DNA from: Advenella mandrilli
Lineage (GTDB): Bacteria > Pseudomonadota > Gammaproteobacteria > Burkholderiales > Burkholderiaceae_B
Assembly (NCBI RefSeq): GCF_016595155.1
Contig: NZ_JAENGP010000002.1
Coordinates: forward strand, 248,001 to 312,000
Reading direction: 5' to 3'
DNA: 64,000 nt
Numbering within the stretch: position 1 is the stretch's first letter; each line of letters begins with the position of its first letter. Positions 1 through 11,824 of the stretch are shown here, one piece after another. A program made the translations under genes and the position numbers. The notes below the pieces were generated by a model, which saw nothing but the letters and a program-made list of their open reading frames with translations, was not told the DNA's origin and searched no databases.

Positions 1-545
1 ACCCTAAAAAATCCGATCAATTGGTCCGTGGTTCAGTGGTATTGCCTGCCGGCACCGGTAAATCCGTACGTGTTGCCGTATTTGCACAAGGTGAAAAAGC
101 TGAAGCCGCTAAAGAAGCTGGTGCTGATATCGTTGGCATGGAAGATCTGGCTGACCAGATCAAGGCCGGTCAATTTGATTTTGATATCGTTATCGCTTCA
201 CCCGATACCATGCGTGTCGTTGGTGCACTAGGTCAAATTTTAGGTCCTCGCGGCCTGATGCCAAACCCTAAAGTAGGTACTGTAACTCCTGACGTGGCGA
301 CTGCAGTTAAAAATGCAAAAGCTGGTCAAATTCAGTATCGTACCGACAAAGCTGGTATTATCCACGCAACAATCGGTCGTGCATCTTTTGGTACAGAACA
401 ATTGCAGGAAAACCTGGCAGCACTGATTGATGCTTTGAACAAAGCACGTCCTGCTACCTCAAAAGGTGTTTACCTGCGTAAAGTGGCTGTGTCATCCACA
501 ATGGGTGGCGGAGCCAAGGTTGAGATTGCCTCTTTGGCAGTCTGA
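1..545 (+). CDS. rplA: 50S ribosomal protein L1 (5'-truncated by window edge)
   Basis: Ribosomal protein L1 binds 23S rRNA at the L1 stalk and, in other bacteria, represses its own operon. The frame is open from base 3 and reads [20 protein letters not shown], a hallmark of L1, then continues through the conserved [15 protein letters not shown] region to a TGA at 543-545. About 180 residues are visible. L1 is normally about 230, so roughly the first 50 residues lie upstream of the window. The TTG at 21 is an internal leucine codon and not a start. The next gene is rplJ, as in the standard beta operon. Identification is secure. Confidence 0.97.
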   Translation, partial: PKKSDQLVRGSVVLPAGTGKSVRVAVFAQGEKAEAAKEAGADIVGMEDLADQIKAGQFDFDIVIASPDTMRVVGALGQILGPRGLMPNPKVGTVTPDVATAVKNAKAGQIQYRTDKAGIIHATIGRASFGTEQLQENLAALIDALNKARPATSKGVYLRKVAVSSTMGGGAKVEIASLAV

Positions 546-559
546 CTTTAAAGAACTTT

Positions 560-764
560 GGGCCATGTCTGGTCGTGCACCAGGCATTGCTGTCAAAGAC
601 CGTTGGAGTCGGGTAAGTTTTTTTACCTGACTTAATCCTGGGAAGTTTCCGGATCCAACGTAGACGGCGTCCCATGGAAGAATTCTATTCAGAGCTCTAC
701 CAGAGGTACGCCGCATATGGTTGACGTAATTGGGAACCCTTCCCTCCCGCGTCTTTAGATGGAG
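560..764 (+). ncRNA. Ribosomal protein L10 leader (autoregulatory mRNA structure)
   Basis: The 229-base gap between rplA and rplJ carries the expected L10 leader. CGTTGGA at 601-607 pairs perfectly with TCCAACG at 654-660. Inside it, GTCGGGTAA at 608-616 pairs with TTACCTGAC at 623-631 (one G-U). The following bases, around 661-675, resemble the conserved leader segment. In the family, L10(L12)4 binds this structure and represses translation of rplJ-rplL. The exact ends are estimates. Confidence 0.8.
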
Positions 765-774
765 TGTTCAAACC

Positions 775-1299
775 GTGAGTCTCAATCGTAATGAGAAAGC
801 GGCAGTAATTGAAGAAGTATCGGCACAAGTTGCCAATGCTCAATCTGTTATTGTTGCTGAGTACCGTGGTATTGACGTTGCTTCTGTCACCGTATTGCGC
901 AAAGCTGCACGTGAATCTGGTGTGTATCTGCGTGTCCTTAAAAACACGCTTGTACGTCGCTCAATTGCCGGTACACCTTTCGAAGGTTTATCCGATCAAT
1001 TGACAGGTCCCCTGATCTATGCGGTCAGTAGTGATCCTGTAGCGGCTGCAAAAGTACTCTCTACATTCGCCAAAACCAACGACAAAATCGTTCTGAAAGC
1101 TGGTTCATTACCAAACAATCTTTTAGACGAAGCTGGCGTTAAAGCATTGGCAACAATGCCTTCTCGCGAAGAGTTGCTGGCGAAACTGTTGGGTACCATG
1201 CAAGCACCTGTTGCACAATTTGTGCGTACGCTTAATGAAGTTCCAACTAAGTTCGTTCGTGGCCTTGCTGCCGTGCGCGATCAAAAAGAAGCTGCATAA
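775..1299 (+). CDS. rplJ: 50S ribosomal protein L10
   Basis: L10 forms the base of the ribosomal stalk and carries the L7/L12 dimers. The start chosen is GTG at 775 (reading [15 protein letters not shown] after the initiator), because GGAG at 761-764 sits ten bases upstream and the protein then has the normal length of 174 residues. A longer in-frame ATG at 730 would begin inside the leader and adds residues not found in the family. The C-terminal helix, which holds L7/L12, ends in VRDQKEAA. It is co-transcribed with rplL 80 bases downstream and is presumably controlled by the leader RNA. Confidence 0.96.
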   Translation: MSLNRNEKAAVIEEVSAQVANAQSVIVAEYRGIDVASVTVLRKAARESGVYLRVLKNTLVRRSIAGTPFEGLSDQLTGPLIYAVSSDPVAAAKVLSTFAKTNDKIVLKAGSLPNNLLDEAGVKALATMPSREELLAKLLGTMQAPVAQFVRTLNEVPTKFVRGLAAVRDQKEAA

Positions 1300-1379
1300 G
1301 GCAAGCTTTATTGGATCTTTTTTAAAGACTAAGCGATACAAAACCCTGGCATTAAATTTATTTATTTGGAGTTCTTAAA

Positions 1380-1760
1380 ATGGCTTTAAGCAAAGCAGAA
1401 ATTCTGGACGCAATCGCTAGCATGACCGTGCTGGAATTGTCCGAACTGATTACAGAAATGGAAGAAAAATTTGGCGTGTCTGCAGCAGCAGCCGTAGCCG
1501 TAGCAGCACCTGCTGCTGGTGGCGACGCTGGTGCAGCAGCAGCTGAGCAAACTGAATTTACAGTTTTCCTGGCTGAAGTTGGCGCATCAAAAGTTAACGT
1601 TATTAAAGCAGTTCGTGAACTGACAGGTCTGGGCCTGAAAGAAGCTAAAGAACTGGTTGACGGTGCTCCTAAAGCTGTTAAAGAAGGCTTGTCTAAAGCT
1701 GAAGCTGAAGAAGCCCAGAAGAAGCTTGAAGAAGCTGGCGCTAAAGTCGAACTTAAGTAA
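1380..1760 (+). CDS. rplL: 50S ribosomal protein L7/L12
   Basis: This is the acidic stalk protein that recruits translational GTPases. It has 126 residues: an N-terminal dimerisation helix pair, an alanine-rich hinge at about residues 38-58 ([14 protein letters not shown]), and the C-terminal globular domain with the conserved [20 protein letters not shown] segment. GGAG lies about nine bases before ATG 1380. Synonymous codons are strongly biased (GCT, GAA, AAA), as expected of a highly expressed gene. A terminator-like hairpin follows directly. Confidence 0.98.
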   Translation: MALSKAEILDAIASMTVLELSELITEMEEKFGVSAAAAVAVAAPAAGGDAGAAAAEQTEFTVFLAEVGASKVNVIKAVRELTGLGLKEAKELVDGAPKAVKEGLSKAEAEEAQKKLEEAGAKVELK

Positions 1761-1775
1761 TCTTTACTTAATGTT

Positions 1776-1808
1776 ACCCGGAGTGGCTCTTGCTACCTCC
1801 GGGTTTTT
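1776..1808 (+). terminator. rplL-rpoB intergenic terminator/attenuator
   Basis: ACCCGGAG at 1776-1783 pairs with CTCCGGGT at 1797-1804 and runs into five T residues (1804-1808). In other bacteria a partial terminator at this position lowers rpoBC transcription relative to the ribosomal genes. The hairpin is directly visible; partial read-through is inferred from the operon. Confidence 0.8.
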
Positions 1809-1942
1809 GCGCTTTCAGGAAAGACGCGCTTTATTGCATTAAATTTAATGCTACATTAATAAAAGCCGTTTTTCGTGGAGTCGTAAAACCCAAACGGTTA
1901 TGGAGTCCCATAGTCCGTGCAACCTCTCGAGTCGGAGTGCTC

Positions 1943-4900
1943 ATGCCTTACTCGTACACAGAAAGAAAGCGTATCCGTAAAAGCTTCGCAAAACGTGAAG
2001 ATGTTCAGGATGTTCCCTACTTACTAGCAACGCAATTACATTCTTACCGTACATTTTTACAATCTGATGCCCGTTCGTCAGTACGCAAAGACGAAGGTCT
2101 ACAAGCTGCGTTCAATTCAATTTTTCCTATTATCAGCCATAACGGCATGGCTCGTCTAGAGTTTGTTAGTTATGTGTTGGGCGAACCCGTATTTGATGTT
2201 AAAGAATGTCAGCTGCGCGGTTTGACCTATGCTTCACCCCTGCGCGCTAAAGTACGCTTGGTACTTCTGGACCGGGAAGTAAGCAAACCAACGATTAAAG
2301 AAGTGAAAGAACAGGAAGTCTATATGGGTGAAATGCCACTCATGACTGATACCGGTTCTTTCGTGATCAATGGCACCGAGCGTGTCATTGTTTCCCAGTT
2401 ACACCGTTCACCAGGTGTTTTCTTTGAACATGATCGTGGTAAAACCCACAGTTCAGGTAAATTGCTGTTTTCAGCCCGTGTGATTCCTTACCGCGGCTCC
2501 TGGTTAGACTTCGAATTTGATCCAAAAGATATCCTGTTTTTCCGTATCGACCGCCGTCGTAAAATGCCGGTTTCCATTTTGCTTAAAGCTATTGGCATGC
2601 AGCCCGAAACCATTCTCGCGCATTTCTTTGATTTCGATCATTATGAATTGAAATCAACCGGTGCCATCATGGAGTTCATTCCTGAGCGCTGGAAAGGAGA
2701 AGTTCTCGGGTTTGATCTGAAAGATAAAGACGGTAATATTATTGTTGAAAAAGACAAGCGGATCAACACCAGGCATTTACGAGATCTGGCTGCTGCCAAG
2801 ATCGAGCGTATTTCCGTACCGGAAGATTTCCTGATCGGTGAAGTGTTGGCAAAAAACATCATTAGTGAAGAAACCGGTGAAATCATTGCCAATGCCAATG
2901 ATGAAATCACCGAATCTTTGCTGGAAAAAATGCGTGATGCCAATATTCGCGAATTCCAGACCATTTACACCAACGAGCTGGATCGTGGCGCTTATATTTC
3001 ACTAACCCTGCGTACTGACGACACCGTCGACCAGAATGCCGCGCGTATCGCTATTTACCGCATGATGCGTCCAGGTGAGCCTCCAACCGAAGAAGCTGTC
3101 GAGGCCCTGTTCCAGCGTCTGTTTTATAGTGAAGACACCTATGATTTGTCACGTGTCGGCCGCATGAAAGTAAACCGTCGTCTGGGTCGTGGTGATGAAA
3201 TTACCGGTCCGATGACGCTTACCGATGACGATATTCTTGAAACCATCAAGATACTGGTTGCGTTGCGTAACGGCCAAGGTGTGATTGACGATATCGATCA
3301 CCTGGGTAATCGCCGTGTCCGTTGTGTCGGTGAATTGGCCGAAAACCAATTCCGTGCCGGTCTGGTTCGTGTTGAACGCGCCGTGAAAGAGCGTCTGGGC
3401 CAGGCTGAAGCCGATAATCTGATGCCGCACGACCTGATCAACTCCAAGCCCATTTCTGCCGCTATCAAGGAATTCTTCGGCTCAAGCCAGCTTTCCCAGT
3501 TTATGGACCAAACCAACCCATTGTCAGAAATCACGCACAAACGTCGTGTTTCTGCACTTGGCCCTGGTGGTCTGACCCGTGAGCGTGCCGGCTTTGAGGT
3601 TCGTGACGTACACCCGACTCACTATGGTCGCGTATGTCCCATCGAAACCCCTGAAGGCCCAAACATTGGTCTGATCAACTCCATGGCGTTGTATGCGCGC
3701 CTGAACGAGTATGGTTTCCTGGAAACGCCTTACCGCAAAATTATCGATGGCAAAGTCAGTGATCAGATTGATTACCTGTCCGCTATCGAGGAAAGCCGCT
3801 ATGTGATTGCCCAGGCTAACGCAGAACTGAACGAAGATCGCAGTTTTGCCGGTGACCTGATTGCTTGTCGTGAAGCGGGTGAAACCATGCTGACAGCACC
3901 TGGCAATATTCACTACATGGACGTTGCACCTTCACAGATTGTGTCGGTGGCCGCTTCCCTGATTCCTTTCCTTGAGCACGATGACGCGAACCGGGCCCTG
4001 ATGGGTGCCAACATGCAACGTCAGGCCGTTCCTTGCCTGCGCCCTGAAAAACCATTGGTGGGTACTGGTATTGAACGTACCGTTGCGGTTGACTCCGGTA
4101 CAACCGTACAGGCTACGCGTGGTGGTATCGTTGACCACGTTGATGCCGAGCGTGTGGTTATTCGTGTTAATGACGAAGAAAACCAGGCGGGTGAAGTGGG
4201 TGTAGATATCTACAACATGATTAAATACACCCGTTCTAACCAGAATACCAATATCAACCAGCGTCCTATTGTCAAACGTGGCGATCATGTTGCCCGTGGC
4301 GACGTGCTGGCTGACGGTGCTTCTACCGATCTGGGTGAACTGGCGCTGGGTCAGAACATGTTGATCGCTTTCATGCCCTGGAACGGTTATAACTATGAGG
4401 ATTCAATCCTCATCTCCGAAAAAGTGGTTGCCGATGACCGTTATACGTCAATTCACATTGAAGAATTGACCGTTGTTGCGCGTGATACCAAGCTGGGTAA
4501 TGAAGAAATCACCCGGGATATCAGCAACCTGCCTGAAGCACAGTTAAACCGTCTTGACGAGGCCGGTATTGTTTACATTGGCGCTGAAGTACGTGCCGAT
4601 GACGTACTGGTTGGCAAGGTAACACCAAAAGGTGAAACTCAGCTGACGCCCGAAGAAAAGCTTTTGCGTGCTATTTTTGGTGAAAAAGCGTCAGACGTGA
4701 AAGATACCTCCCTGCGCGTGCCATCAGGCATGGTGGGAACGGTTATTGACGTCCAGGTATTTACCCGTGAAGGCGTGCCACGCGATAAACGTGCTGAATC
4801 TATCATCAATGATGAACTTAGCCGCTATCGCATGGATCTGAATGACCAGTTGCGTATTGTTGAGAACGATACGTTTGACCGTATCCACAAATTGCTGATT

Positions 4901-6058
4901 GGAAAAACCGTTAACGGTGGCCCAAATCGCTTACCAAAAGGCACCGCAATTACGGCTGAATACCTTGAAGGTGTTGATCGCTGGCAGTGGTTTGACATTC
5001 GTCTTGCTGACGAAGATCATGCGGTTGCCCTGGAGCAGATTAAAGAATCTGTTGAACAGAAACGTCATGAGTTTGACCTGGCCTTTGAAGAAAAGCGCAA
5101 GAAACTGACTCAGGGTGATGAATTGCCCCCCGGCGTCCTGAAAATGATCAAGGTCTATCTGGCTGTTAAACGTCGTCTGCAACCTGGCGATAAAATGGCT
5201 GGTCGTCACGGTAACAAGGGTGTTGTATCCCGTATTACGCCGGTTGAGGACATGCCACACATGGCTGACGGTACGCCTGCCGATATTGTGTTGAACCCCT
5301 TGGGTGTTCCTTCACGGATGAACGTGGGCCAGGTGCTTGAAGTTCATTTGGGTTGGGCTGCAAAAGGTATTGGCCATCGTATTGCCAGCATGCTTCGTGA
5401 TGAGCGCGAAGTCCAGGTTGAGCAATTGCGTGAGTTCCTGAATACCGTTTACAACACAGCCGGTAGCAAGGCTCACCTTGAAGAGTTGAGCGATGAGCAG
5501 ATTATCGATATGGCCCACAATCTGAAAAATGGTGTTCCTTTGGCAACGCCGGTATTTGACGGTGCCACCGAAGAAGAAATCGATACCATGCTGCAGATTG
5601 CTTATCCCGATGAGATTAAAGAGCAGCTGCAACTAACAGACACCCGCACACAGGCGTATCTGTTCGATGGCCGTACTGGTGACCGTTTCGAGCGTCCTGT
5701 CACAATTGGTTATATGCACTATCTGAAACTGCATCACCTGGTTGACGATAAGATGCATGCCCGTTCTACGGGTCCTTACTCACTGGTTACCCAGCAGCCG
5801 TTGGGTGGTAAAGCCCAGTTTGGTGGTCAGCGTTTTGGTGAGATGGAAGTTTGGGCGCTTGAGGCATATGGTGCTTCATACACATTGCAGGAAATGCTGA
5901 CCGTTAAGTCGGATGACATTAACGGTCGTACCAAAGTGTATGAAAACATCGTTAAGGGCGATCATGTAATTGATGCAGGTATGCCAGAATCGTTTAACGT
6001 GTTGGTCAAGGAAATTCGATCACTGTCACTCGATATGGATTTGGAGCGTAAAGAATGA
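1943..6058 (+). CDS. rpoB: DNA-directed RNA polymerase subunit beta
   Basis: This is the beta subunit of core RNA polymerase. The start chosen is ATG 1943 ([20 protein letters not shown]) with GGAG at 1934-1937, giving 1371 residues, typical of betaproteobacteria. The in-frame TTG at 1790 lies inside the attenuator and is not a credible start. The rifampicin-binding cluster at about residues 513-542 reads [20 protein letters not shown], with all common resistance positions in the sensitive form (Asp516, His526 and Ser531 in E. coli numbering). Conserved [16 protein letters not shown]-type and [10 protein letters not shown] segments are intact. It overlaps rpoC by four bases (ATGA). Confidence 0.99.
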   Translation: MPYSYTERKRIRKSFAKREDVQDVPYLLATQLHSYRTFLQSDARSSVRKDEGLQAAFNSIFPIISHNGMARLEFVSYVLGEPVFDVKECQLRGLTYASPLRAKVRLVLLDREVSKPTIKEVKEQEVYMGEMPLMTDTGSFVINGTERVIVSQLHRSPGVFFEHDRGKTHSSGKLLFSARVIPYRGSWLDFEFDPKDILFFRIDRRRKMPVSILLKAIGMQPETILAHFFDFDHYELKSTGAIMEFIPERWKGEVLGFDLKDKDGNIIVEKDKRINTRHLRDLAAAKIERISVPEDFLIGEVLAKNIISEETGEIIANANDEITESLLEKMRDANIREFQTIYTNELDRGAYISLTLRTDDTVDQNAARIAIYRMMRPGEPPTEEAVEALFQRLFYSEDTYDLSRVGRMKVNRRLGRGDEITGPMTLTDDDILETIKILVALRNGQGVIDDIDHLGNRRVRCVGELAENQFRAGLVRVERAVKERLGQAEADNLMPHDLINSKPISAAIKEFFGSSQLSQFMDQTNPLSEITHKRRVSALGPGGLTRERAGFEVRDVHPTHYGRVCPIETPEGPNIGLINSMALYARLNEYGFLETPYRKIIDGKVSDQIDYLSAIEESRYVIAQANAELNEDRSFAGDLIACREAGETMLTAPGNIHYMDVAPSQIVSVAASLIPFLEHDDANRALMGANMQRQAVPCLRPEKPLVGTGIERTVAVDSGTTVQATRGGIVDHVDAERVVIRVNDEENQAGEVGVDIYNMIKYTRSNQNTNINQRPIVKRGDHVARGDVLADGASTDLGELALGQNMLIAFMPWNGYNYEDSILISEKVVADDRYTSIHIEELTVVARDTKLGNEEITRDISNLPEAQLNRLDEAGIVYIGAEVRADDVLVGKVTPKGETQLTPEEKLLRAIFGEKASDVKDTSLRVPSGMVGTVIDVQVFTREGVPRDKRAESIINDELSRYRMDLNDQLRIVENDTFDRIHKLLIGKTVNGGPNRLPKGTAITAEYLEGVDRWQWFDIRLADEDHAVALEQIKESVEQKRHEFDLAFEEKRKKLTQGDELPPGVLKMIKVYLAVKRRLQPGDKMAGRHGNKGVVSRITPVEDMPHMADGTPADIVLNPLGVPSRMNVGQVLEVHLGWAAKGIGHRIASMLRDEREVQVEQLREFLNTVYNTAGSKAHLEELSDEQIIDMAHNLKNGVPLATPVFDGATEEEIDTMLQIAYPDEIKEQLQLTDTRTQAYLFDGRTGDRFERPVTIGYMHYLKLHHLVDDKMHARSTGPYSLVTQQPLGGKAQFGGQRFGEMEVWALEAYGASYTLQEMLTVKSDDINGRTKVYENIVKGDHVIDAGMPESFNVLVKEIRSLSLDMDLERKE

Positions 6059-9000
6059 AGGGATTACTAGGTTTATTCAAACAAATCTCGCAAGATGATC
6101 AATTTGATGTCATCAAGATCGGTATTGCTTCTCCAGAAAAAATCCGTTCGTGGTCTTATGGTGAAGTGCGCAAACCCGAAACCATCAACTATCGTACGTT
6201 CAAACCCGAACGTGATGGTTTGTTTTGTGCCAAGATTTTTGGTCCTATCAAAGATTATGAATGTCTTTGCGGGAAATACAAACGACTGAAACACCGTGGG
6301 GTCATTTGTGAAAAATGCGGCGTAGAAGTTACGGTTACCAAAGTTCGCCGCGATCGCATGGGCCATATTGAACTGGCCAGTCCAGTTGCGCACATCTGGT
6401 TCCTGAAAAGCTTGCCATCCCGCCTGGGTATGGTGCTTGACATGACCCTGCGCGATATCGAGCGGGTTCTGTACTTCGAGGCATGGTGCGTGATTGAACC
6501 GGGCATGACACCGCTAAAACGCGGTCAGATCATGTCTGACGATGACTTCCTGGCCAAAACAGAAGAATATGGCGATGATTTCACTGCCTTTATGGGCGCT
6601 GAAGCGATTCGCGAACTGTTGCGCACGATTGACATCGACCGTGAAGCAGAAGCATTGCGTGCCGAACTGAAGGCCACCTCTTCTGATGCCAAGATCAAGA
6701 AAATCTCCAAGCGCCTGAAGGTTATTGAAGGTTTCCAGAAATCAGGCATCAAGCCTGACTGGATGATCCTGGAAGTGCTGCCTGTGCTGCCACCCGACTT
6801 GCGTCCGTTGGTCCCGCTGGATGGTGGTCGCTTTGCCACGTCAGACCTGAATGATCTGTATCGCCGTGTTATTAACCGTAATAACCGTTTGAAACGCCTG
6901 ATCGAACTGAAAGCACCCGATATCATCCTGCGTAACGAAAAACGCATGCTGCAGGAAGCGGTAGACTCGCTGCTGGATAACGGCCGTCGTGGTAAAGCCA
7001 TGACCGGTGCCAACAAGCGTCAGCTGAAATCCCTGTCCGACATGATCAAGGGCAAGAGCGGTCGTTTCCGTCAGAACCTGTTGGGTAAACGGGTTGACTA
7101 CTCTGGCCGTTCGGTTATTGTGGTGGGTCCGCAACTGCTTTTGCATCAATGCGGATTACCCAAATTAATGGCGCTTGAACTGTTCAAACCGTTCATTTTC
7201 AACCGTCTTGAAACCATGGGTCTGGCGACCACCATTAAGGCCGCCAAGAAACTGGTTGAAGCCCATGAACCTGTGGTATGGGATATTCTCGAAGAAGTCA
7301 TTCGCCAGCATCCGGTTATGCTTAACCGTGCACCAACGTTGCACCGTTTGGGTATCCAGGCCTTTGAGCCGGTCCTGATCGAAGGTAAGGCGATTCAGCT
7401 GCATCCGCTGGTTTGTGCTGCGTTTAACGCTGACTTTGACGGTGACCAGATGGCGGTTCACGTGCCATTGTCACTTGAGGCACAGCTGGAAGCCCGTACC
7501 TTGATGCTGGCGACCAATAACGTGCTGTTCCCTGCCAGTGGCGAACCTTCCATTGTTCCTTCACAGGATATCGTGCTGGGCTTGTATTACACAACCCGTG
7601 AGCGTATTAACGGCAAGGGTGAAGGTCTGTTCTTTGCCGATCTGGCCGAGGTGTATCGTGCCTATGACAATGGTGTGGTTGAGCTTCAATCACGCATTAC
7701 CGTTCGTCTGAACGAGTACGTCAAAGATGAAAATGATGAATGGCAACCGGTGTTGCGTCGTTTTGAAACGACGGTTGGCCGTGCCATGTTGTCTGAAATC
7801 CTGCCTAAAGGTCTGCCGTTTTCAGTCTTGAACCGCTCGCTGAAGAAAAAAGAGCTTTCACGTCTGATTAACCAGTCTTTCCGTCGTTGTGGCCTGCGTG
7901 ACACCGTAATTTTTGCTGATAAATTAATGCAAAACGGTTTCCGTCTGGCAACCCGTGCCGGTATTTCCATTGCCATGGGCGATATGGTTATTCCAACCAA
8001 CAAGGAAGAGATCCTTGCCCAGGCCAGTGGTGAGGTCAAGGAAATTGACAAGCAGTACTCTTCAGGTCTGGTGACTTCCCAGGAACGTTATAACAACGTG
8101 GTTGATATTTGGGGCAAGGCCGGTGACAAGATCGGCAAGGCCATGATGGAACAACTGGCTACCGAACCTGTAGTGGATCGTTTTGGTGATACCGTTCGTC
8201 AGGAATCATTCAACTCCATCTATATGATGGCTGACTCCGGTGCCCGGGGTTCTGCAGCACAGATTCGTCAGTTGGCCGGTATGCGCGGTTTGATGGCCAA
8301 GCCTGATGGCTCAATTATTGAGACCCCGATTACCGCGAACTTCCGTGAAGGCCTGAACGTTCTTCAGTACTTTATTTCAACTCACGGTGCTCGTAAGGGT
8401 CTGGCCGATACCGCTTTGAAAACGGCGAACTCGGGTTACCTGACACGTCGTCTGGTTGACGTAACCCAGGATCTGGTTATTACAGAAACCGATTGCGGTA
8501 CAAGTCAGGGCTATATCATGAAAGCCCTGCTGGAAGGTGGTGAAGTAATTGAGCCGTTACATGACCGTATTCTGGGTCGTGTAACCGCGGTGGATATTGT
8601 TAATCCGGATACGCAGGAAACAGCGATTGTTGCTGGTACCATGCTGGATGAAGATATCGTTGAGTTGATCGACAAACTGGGTGTGGACGAAGTCAAGATC
8701 CGTACACCGCTGACATGTGAAACACGTCATGGTTTGTGTGCCCACTGTTATGGCCGTGATTTGGGTCGTGGCTACATGGTTAACACCGGTGAGGCTGTGG
8801 GTGTTATTGCCGCTCAGTCTATTGGTGAGCCGGGTACGCAGCTTACGATGCGGACTTTCCACATTGGTGGTGCAGCATCACGTGCCGCCATGGCATCTGC
8901 TGTTGAAACCAAGTCAGCCGGTACGGTTGGCTTTACCAGTTCCATGCGTTATGTGACTAATGCCAAGAACGAACGTATTGCCATTTCCCGTTCAGGTGAA

Positions 9001-10311
9001 ATTGTTATTTTTGACGATAGCGGCCGTGAACGTGAACGCCATAAGATTCCTTATGGTGCCACTATTCTGGTGGGTGATAACGAGGCGGTTAAAGCCGGCG
9101 CACGTCTGGCCACATGGGATCCGTTAACCCGTCCGATTGTTTCTGAGTACACAGGAACGGTTCGTTTCGAGAACATCGAAGAAGGTGTAACGGTTGCCAG
9201 GCAGCTTGATGATATTACCGGCTTGTCCACACTGGTGGTGATTACACCGAAAACCCGTGGTGGCAAGATCATGATGCGTCCTCAGATCAAGCTCTTGAAT
9301 GAAACAGGTGACGAAGTCAAGATTGCAGGTACCGATCACTCCGTGAATATTTCATTCCCGGTTGGTGCCTTGATTACGGTTCGTGATGGACATCAAGTTG
9401 CTATTGGTGAAGTTCTGGCCCGTATTCCGCAAGAATCACAGAAAACCCGTGATATTACCGGGGGTCTGCCACGTGTTGCTGAATTGTTTGAAGCCCGTTC
9501 ACCCAAAGATGCCGGTATTCTGGCAGATGTGACCGGTACTGTTTCTTTTGGTAAGGATACCAAAGGTAAACAGCGTCTGGTACTGACCGATATTGAGGGT
9601 GTTTCTCATGAATTCCTGATTCCTAAAGAGAAACAGGTTATGGTTCACGATGGTCAGGTGGTTAACCAGGGAGAGCTGATTGTTGACGGCCCGGCTGACC
9701 CGCACGATATTCTGCGTTTGAAGGGTATTGAGCAACTGGCCAATTATGTGGTTAACGAAGTTCAGGACGTTTACCGTTTGCAAGGCGTGAAAATTAACGA
9801 CAAACACATTGAAGTGATTGTTCGTCAGATGCTGCGTCGTGTAAATATTGTTGACGCGGGTGATACATCATTCATTCCGGGTGAACAAGTTGAGCGTTCA
9901 GAGCTGCTGAATGAAAATGATCGCATGACTGCCGATAATAAAATACCGGCAACCTACGATAACGTTCTGTTGGGTATCACGAAAGCCTCGCTTTCTACCG
10001 ATTCCTTCATTTCAGCGGCATCGTTCCAGGAAACAACCCGTGTTCTTACCGAAGCAGCCATCATGGGTAAACGTGATGAACTGCGTGGCCTGAAAGAAAA
10101 CGTGATTGTGGGTCGCTTGATTCCTGCTGGTACTGGCCTGGCTTATCACCATGCCCGTAAAGTGAAGGAAGAAAATGAACGTGTAGAACGTATGGCAGCA
10201 CGTGCCAAAGAAAATCCTTTCGAAGAACCGACTTCAGCACCGGTTTCTCTGGAAAGTATTTTTGCACCGTTTAACAATACACCTTCAGATGAACCACCCG
10301 CAGCAGAATAA
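6055..10311 (+). CDS. rpoC: DNA-directed RNA polymerase subunit beta'
   Basis: This is the beta' subunit of core RNA polymerase, 1418 residues, full length. The N-terminal zinc ribbon is present ([19 protein letters not shown], near residues 70-88). The catalytic magnesium loop NADFDGDQM sits at about residue 458, the same numbering as E. coli. The second zinc site ([17 protein letters not shown]) lies near residue 890. The start ATG 6055 overlaps the rpoB stop, so the two subunits are translationally coupled. A strong terminator follows 26 bases after the stop and ends the operon. Confidence 0.99.
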   Translation: MKGLLGLFKQISQDDQFDVIKIGIASPEKIRSWSYGEVRKPETINYRTFKPERDGLFCAKIFGPIKDYECLCGKYKRLKHRGVICEKCGVEVTVTKVRRDRMGHIELASPVAHIWFLKSLPSRLGMVLDMTLRDIERVLYFEAWCVIEPGMTPLKRGQIMSDDDFLAKTEEYGDDFTAFMGAEAIRELLRTIDIDREAEALRAELKATSSDAKIKKISKRLKVIEGFQKSGIKPDWMILEVLPVLPPDLRPLVPLDGGRFATSDLNDLYRRVINRNNRLKRLIELKAPDIILRNEKRMLQEAVDSLLDNGRRGKAMTGANKRQLKSLSDMIKGKSGRFRQNLLGKRVDYSGRSVIVVGPQLLLHQCGLPKLMALELFKPFIFNRLETMGLATTIKAAKKLVEAHEPVVWDILEEVIRQHPVMLNRAPTLHRLGIQAFEPVLIEGKAIQLHPLVCAAFNADFDGDQMAVHVPLSLEAQLEARTLMLATNNVLFPASGEPSIVPSQDIVLGLYYTTRERINGKGEGLFFADLAEVYRAYDNGVVELQSRITVRLNEYVKDENDEWQPVLRRFETTVGRAMLSEILPKGLPFSVLNRSLKKKELSRLINQSFRRCGLRDTVIFADKLMQNGFRLATRAGISIAMGDMVIPTNKEEILAQASGEVKEIDKQYSSGLVTSQERYNNVVDIWGKAGDKIGKAMMEQLATEPVVDRFGDTVRQESFNSIYMMADSGARGSAAQIRQLAGMRGLMAKPDGSIIETPITANFREGLNVLQYFISTHGARKGLADTALKTANSGYLTRRLVDVTQDLVITETDCGTSQGYIMKALLEGGEVIEPLHDRILGRVTAVDIVNPDTQETAIVAGTMLDEDIVELIDKLGVDEVKIRTPLTCETRHGLCAHCYGRDLGRGYMVNTGEAVGVIAAQSIGEPGTQLTMRTFHIGGAASRAAMASAVETKSAGTVGFTSSMRYVTNAKNERIAISRSGEIVIFDDSGRERERHKIPYGATILVGDNEAVKAGARLATWDPLTRPIVSEYTGTVRFENIEEGVTVARQLDDITGLSTLVVITPKTRGGKIMMRPQIKLLNETGDEVKIAGTDHSVNISFPVGALITVRDGHQVAIGEVLARIPQESQKTRDITGGLPRVAELFEARSPKDAGILADVTGTVSFGKDTKGKQRLVLTDIEGVSHEFLIPKEKQVMVHDGQVVNQGELIVDGPADPHDILRLKGIEQLANYVVNEVQDVYRLQGVKINDKHIEVIVRQMLRRVNIVDAGDTSFIPGEQVERSELLNENDRMTADNKIPATYDNVLLGITKASLSTDSFISAASFQETTRVLTEAAIMGKRDELRGLKENVIVGRLIPAGTGLAYHHARKVKEENERVERMAARAKENPFEEPTSAPVSLESIFAPFNNTPSDEPPAAE

Positions 10312-10336
10312 TAACTGTTGCTGTTGAAGCTGATCA

Positions 10337-10368
10337 ATCGCCTGATGTGACAATCAGGCGATTTTTTT
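10337..10368 (+). terminator. Rho-independent terminator after rpoC
   Basis: A perfect ten-base stem, ATCGCCTGAT (10337-10346) with ATCAGGCGAT (10353-10362), has a six-base loop and is followed by seven T residues. Confidence 0.93.
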
Positions 10369-10388
10369 ATGAATACGGGGATTGGCAA

Positions 10389-10418
10389 TTGGCATATACC
10401 CGAGTAAATTACTATACA
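10389..10418 (+). promoter_or_regulatory. Candidate sigma-70 promoter for serA
   Basis: TTGGCA at 10389-10394 and TATACA at 10413-10418 are separated by 18 bases. They lie just after the rpoC terminator and about 40 bases before the serA start. Called from sequence match only. Confidence 0.5.
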
Positions 10419-10456
10419 ATAGTTACATAAATTGTTATTTTCTTATGGAAAGTGGT

Positions 10457-11686
10457 ATGGAAAAGTTCTCATTAGACAAAAGCAAAATCAAATTCCTTTT
10501 ACTGGAAGGTGTTCACCAGAACGCGATTGATGTTTTGCATGCTTCCGGTTATACGCAAATTGATTACCAGAAAAAAGCACTGGATAGCGATCAACTGAAA
10601 GAAGCGATTGCCGATGCGCATTTTGTGGGTATCCGTTCGCGTACACAATTGACCGAAGAGGTATTTGCTGCGGCCAAGAAACTGATTGCAGTTGGATGCT
10701 TTTGTATAGGCACCAACCAGGTTGATTTGTCTGCTGCCAAAAAACGGGGTATTCCCGTGTTTAATGCGCCTTTTTCCAATACCCGTTCTGTGGCTGAACT
10801 GGTGCTGGCTGAAATGATACTGCTGATGCGTCGGATTCCGGCCGCCAATGCCGAAGTTCATCGTGGTGAGTGGAAAAAATCTGCCGTTGGCAGCCATGAA
10901 GTACGGAGCAAGAAACTGGGCATTATTGGTTACGGCCATATTGGTTCGCAGCTAAGCGTGCTGGCTGAAGCGCTGGGTATGGAAATTTATTATTACGATA
11001 TTGAAGCCAAGTTACCGTTGGGTAATGCCAAACCTGTCAAGACCCTGACTGAGCTGCTTAATATCAGTGATATTGTAACGTTGCACGTGCCTGAAAATGC
11101 CTCAACTAAAAACCTGATGAGTGCCGAAAGGATCGCCCAGATGAAAAAGGGTGCTCATTTGATTAATGCATCACGGGGCACGGTGGTGGATATTGATGCC
11201 CTGGCTACCGCCTTGGAAGAAGAACGCCTGGCCGGCGCTGCTATTGACGTTTTTCCGGTAGAGCCCAAGTCTAACAATGAAGAGTTCGTTTCACCATTGC
11301 GTAAATTCGATAATGTGATTCTGACGCCTCATATCGGCGGTTCAACCAGCGAAGCACAGGAAAACATCGGGATTGAAGTGGCCAGCAAGCTGGTTAAATA
11401 TTCAGATAACGGCTCTTCCCTTTCTGCGGTTAACTTCCCTGAAGTGTCTTTGCCAGAAAACAAAAATGCCCGCCGCTTCCTGCATATTCACGCCAACCGC
11501 CCAGGGGTACTGACAGCGATCAACAAACTGTTCATGAAAGATGGTGTGAATATTGTTGGCCAATACCTGCAGACCGACCCTGAAATTGGTTATGTTGTAC
11601 TGGATGTGGAAAATGTGGATGCCGACAAGGCCATTGCCAAGCTCAAGGAAATTGAAGGAACCATTAAGACAAGGGTTCTGTATTAA
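10457..11686 (+). CDS. serA: D-3-phosphoglycerate dehydrogenase
   Basis: SerA oxidises 3-phosphoglycerate to 3-phosphohydroxypyruvate with NAD+, the first step of serine synthesis in the cytosol. The protein has 409 residues from ATG 10457 (E. coli SerA has 410). GGAAAG just upstream supports this ATG over the one at 10445. Visible features are the Rossmann motif GYGHIGSQLS at about residues 157-166, NASRGTVVDIDALA, the ILTPHIGGST active-site segment with its histidine, and a C-terminal ACT domain (HANRPGVLTAINK) that binds serine in the E. coli type. It is a single gene between two terminators. Confidence 0.96.
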   Translation: MEKFSLDKSKIKFLLLEGVHQNAIDVLHASGYTQIDYQKKALDSDQLKEAIADAHFVGIRSRTQLTEEVFAAAKKLIAVGCFCIGTNQVDLSAAKKRGIPVFNAPFSNTRSVAELVLAEMILLMRRIPAANAEVHRGEWKKSAVGSHEVRSKKLGIIGYGHIGSQLSVLAEALGMEIYYYDIEAKLPLGNAKPVKTLTELLNISDIVTLHVPENASTKNLMSAERIAQMKKGAHLINASRGTVVDIDALATALEEERLAGAAIDVFPVEPKSNNEEFVSPLRKFDNVILTPHIGGSTSEAQENIGIEVASKLVKYSDNGSSLSAVNFPEVSLPENKNARRFLHIHANRPGVLTAINKLFMKDGVNIVGQYLQTDPEIGYVVLDVENVDADKAIAKLKEIEGTIKTRVLY

Positions 11687-11711
11687 TAATTTTTCTTCAT
11701 AAAGAAAGCGA

Positions 11712-11736
11712 AACTGCCTGTTTTACAGGCAGTTTT
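11712..11736 (+). terminator. Terminator after serA
   Basis: AACTGCCTG (11712-11720) pairs perfectly with CAGGCAGTT (11726-11734) around a TTTTA loop, with a short T tract. It is 25 bases past the serA stop. Confidence 0.75.
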
Positions 11737-11755
11737 CAATTGAAGCCAAGAAGAT

Positions 11756-11804
11756 TTGCTTTCTTTAATCCTGGTTTTATATGATAATAAGAACCATTCT
11801 TATT
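11756..11804 (+). promoter_or_regulatory. Putative Fur-regulated promoter
   Basis: TTGCTT (11756-11761) and TATGAT (11780-11785) form an 18-base-spaced promoter. Immediately downstream, at 11786-11804, is AATAAGAACCATTCTTATT, a perfect inverted repeat with a CCA centre. It matches 12 of 15 positions of the Fur 7-1-7 motif TGAGAATCATTCTCA. A Fur dimer there would cover the transcription start, so iron-responsive repression of the next gene is inferred. Confidence 0.7.
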
Positions 11805-11824
11805 TAAATGCATTTGCCGGAATT

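Noticed and set aside
6525-7016. A 163-codon open frame on the minus strand inside rpoC (and several others inside rpoB)
   Set aside because: It lies fully antisense to a highly conserved gene, has serine/arginine-rich composition typical of shadow frames, and lacks a ribosome site.
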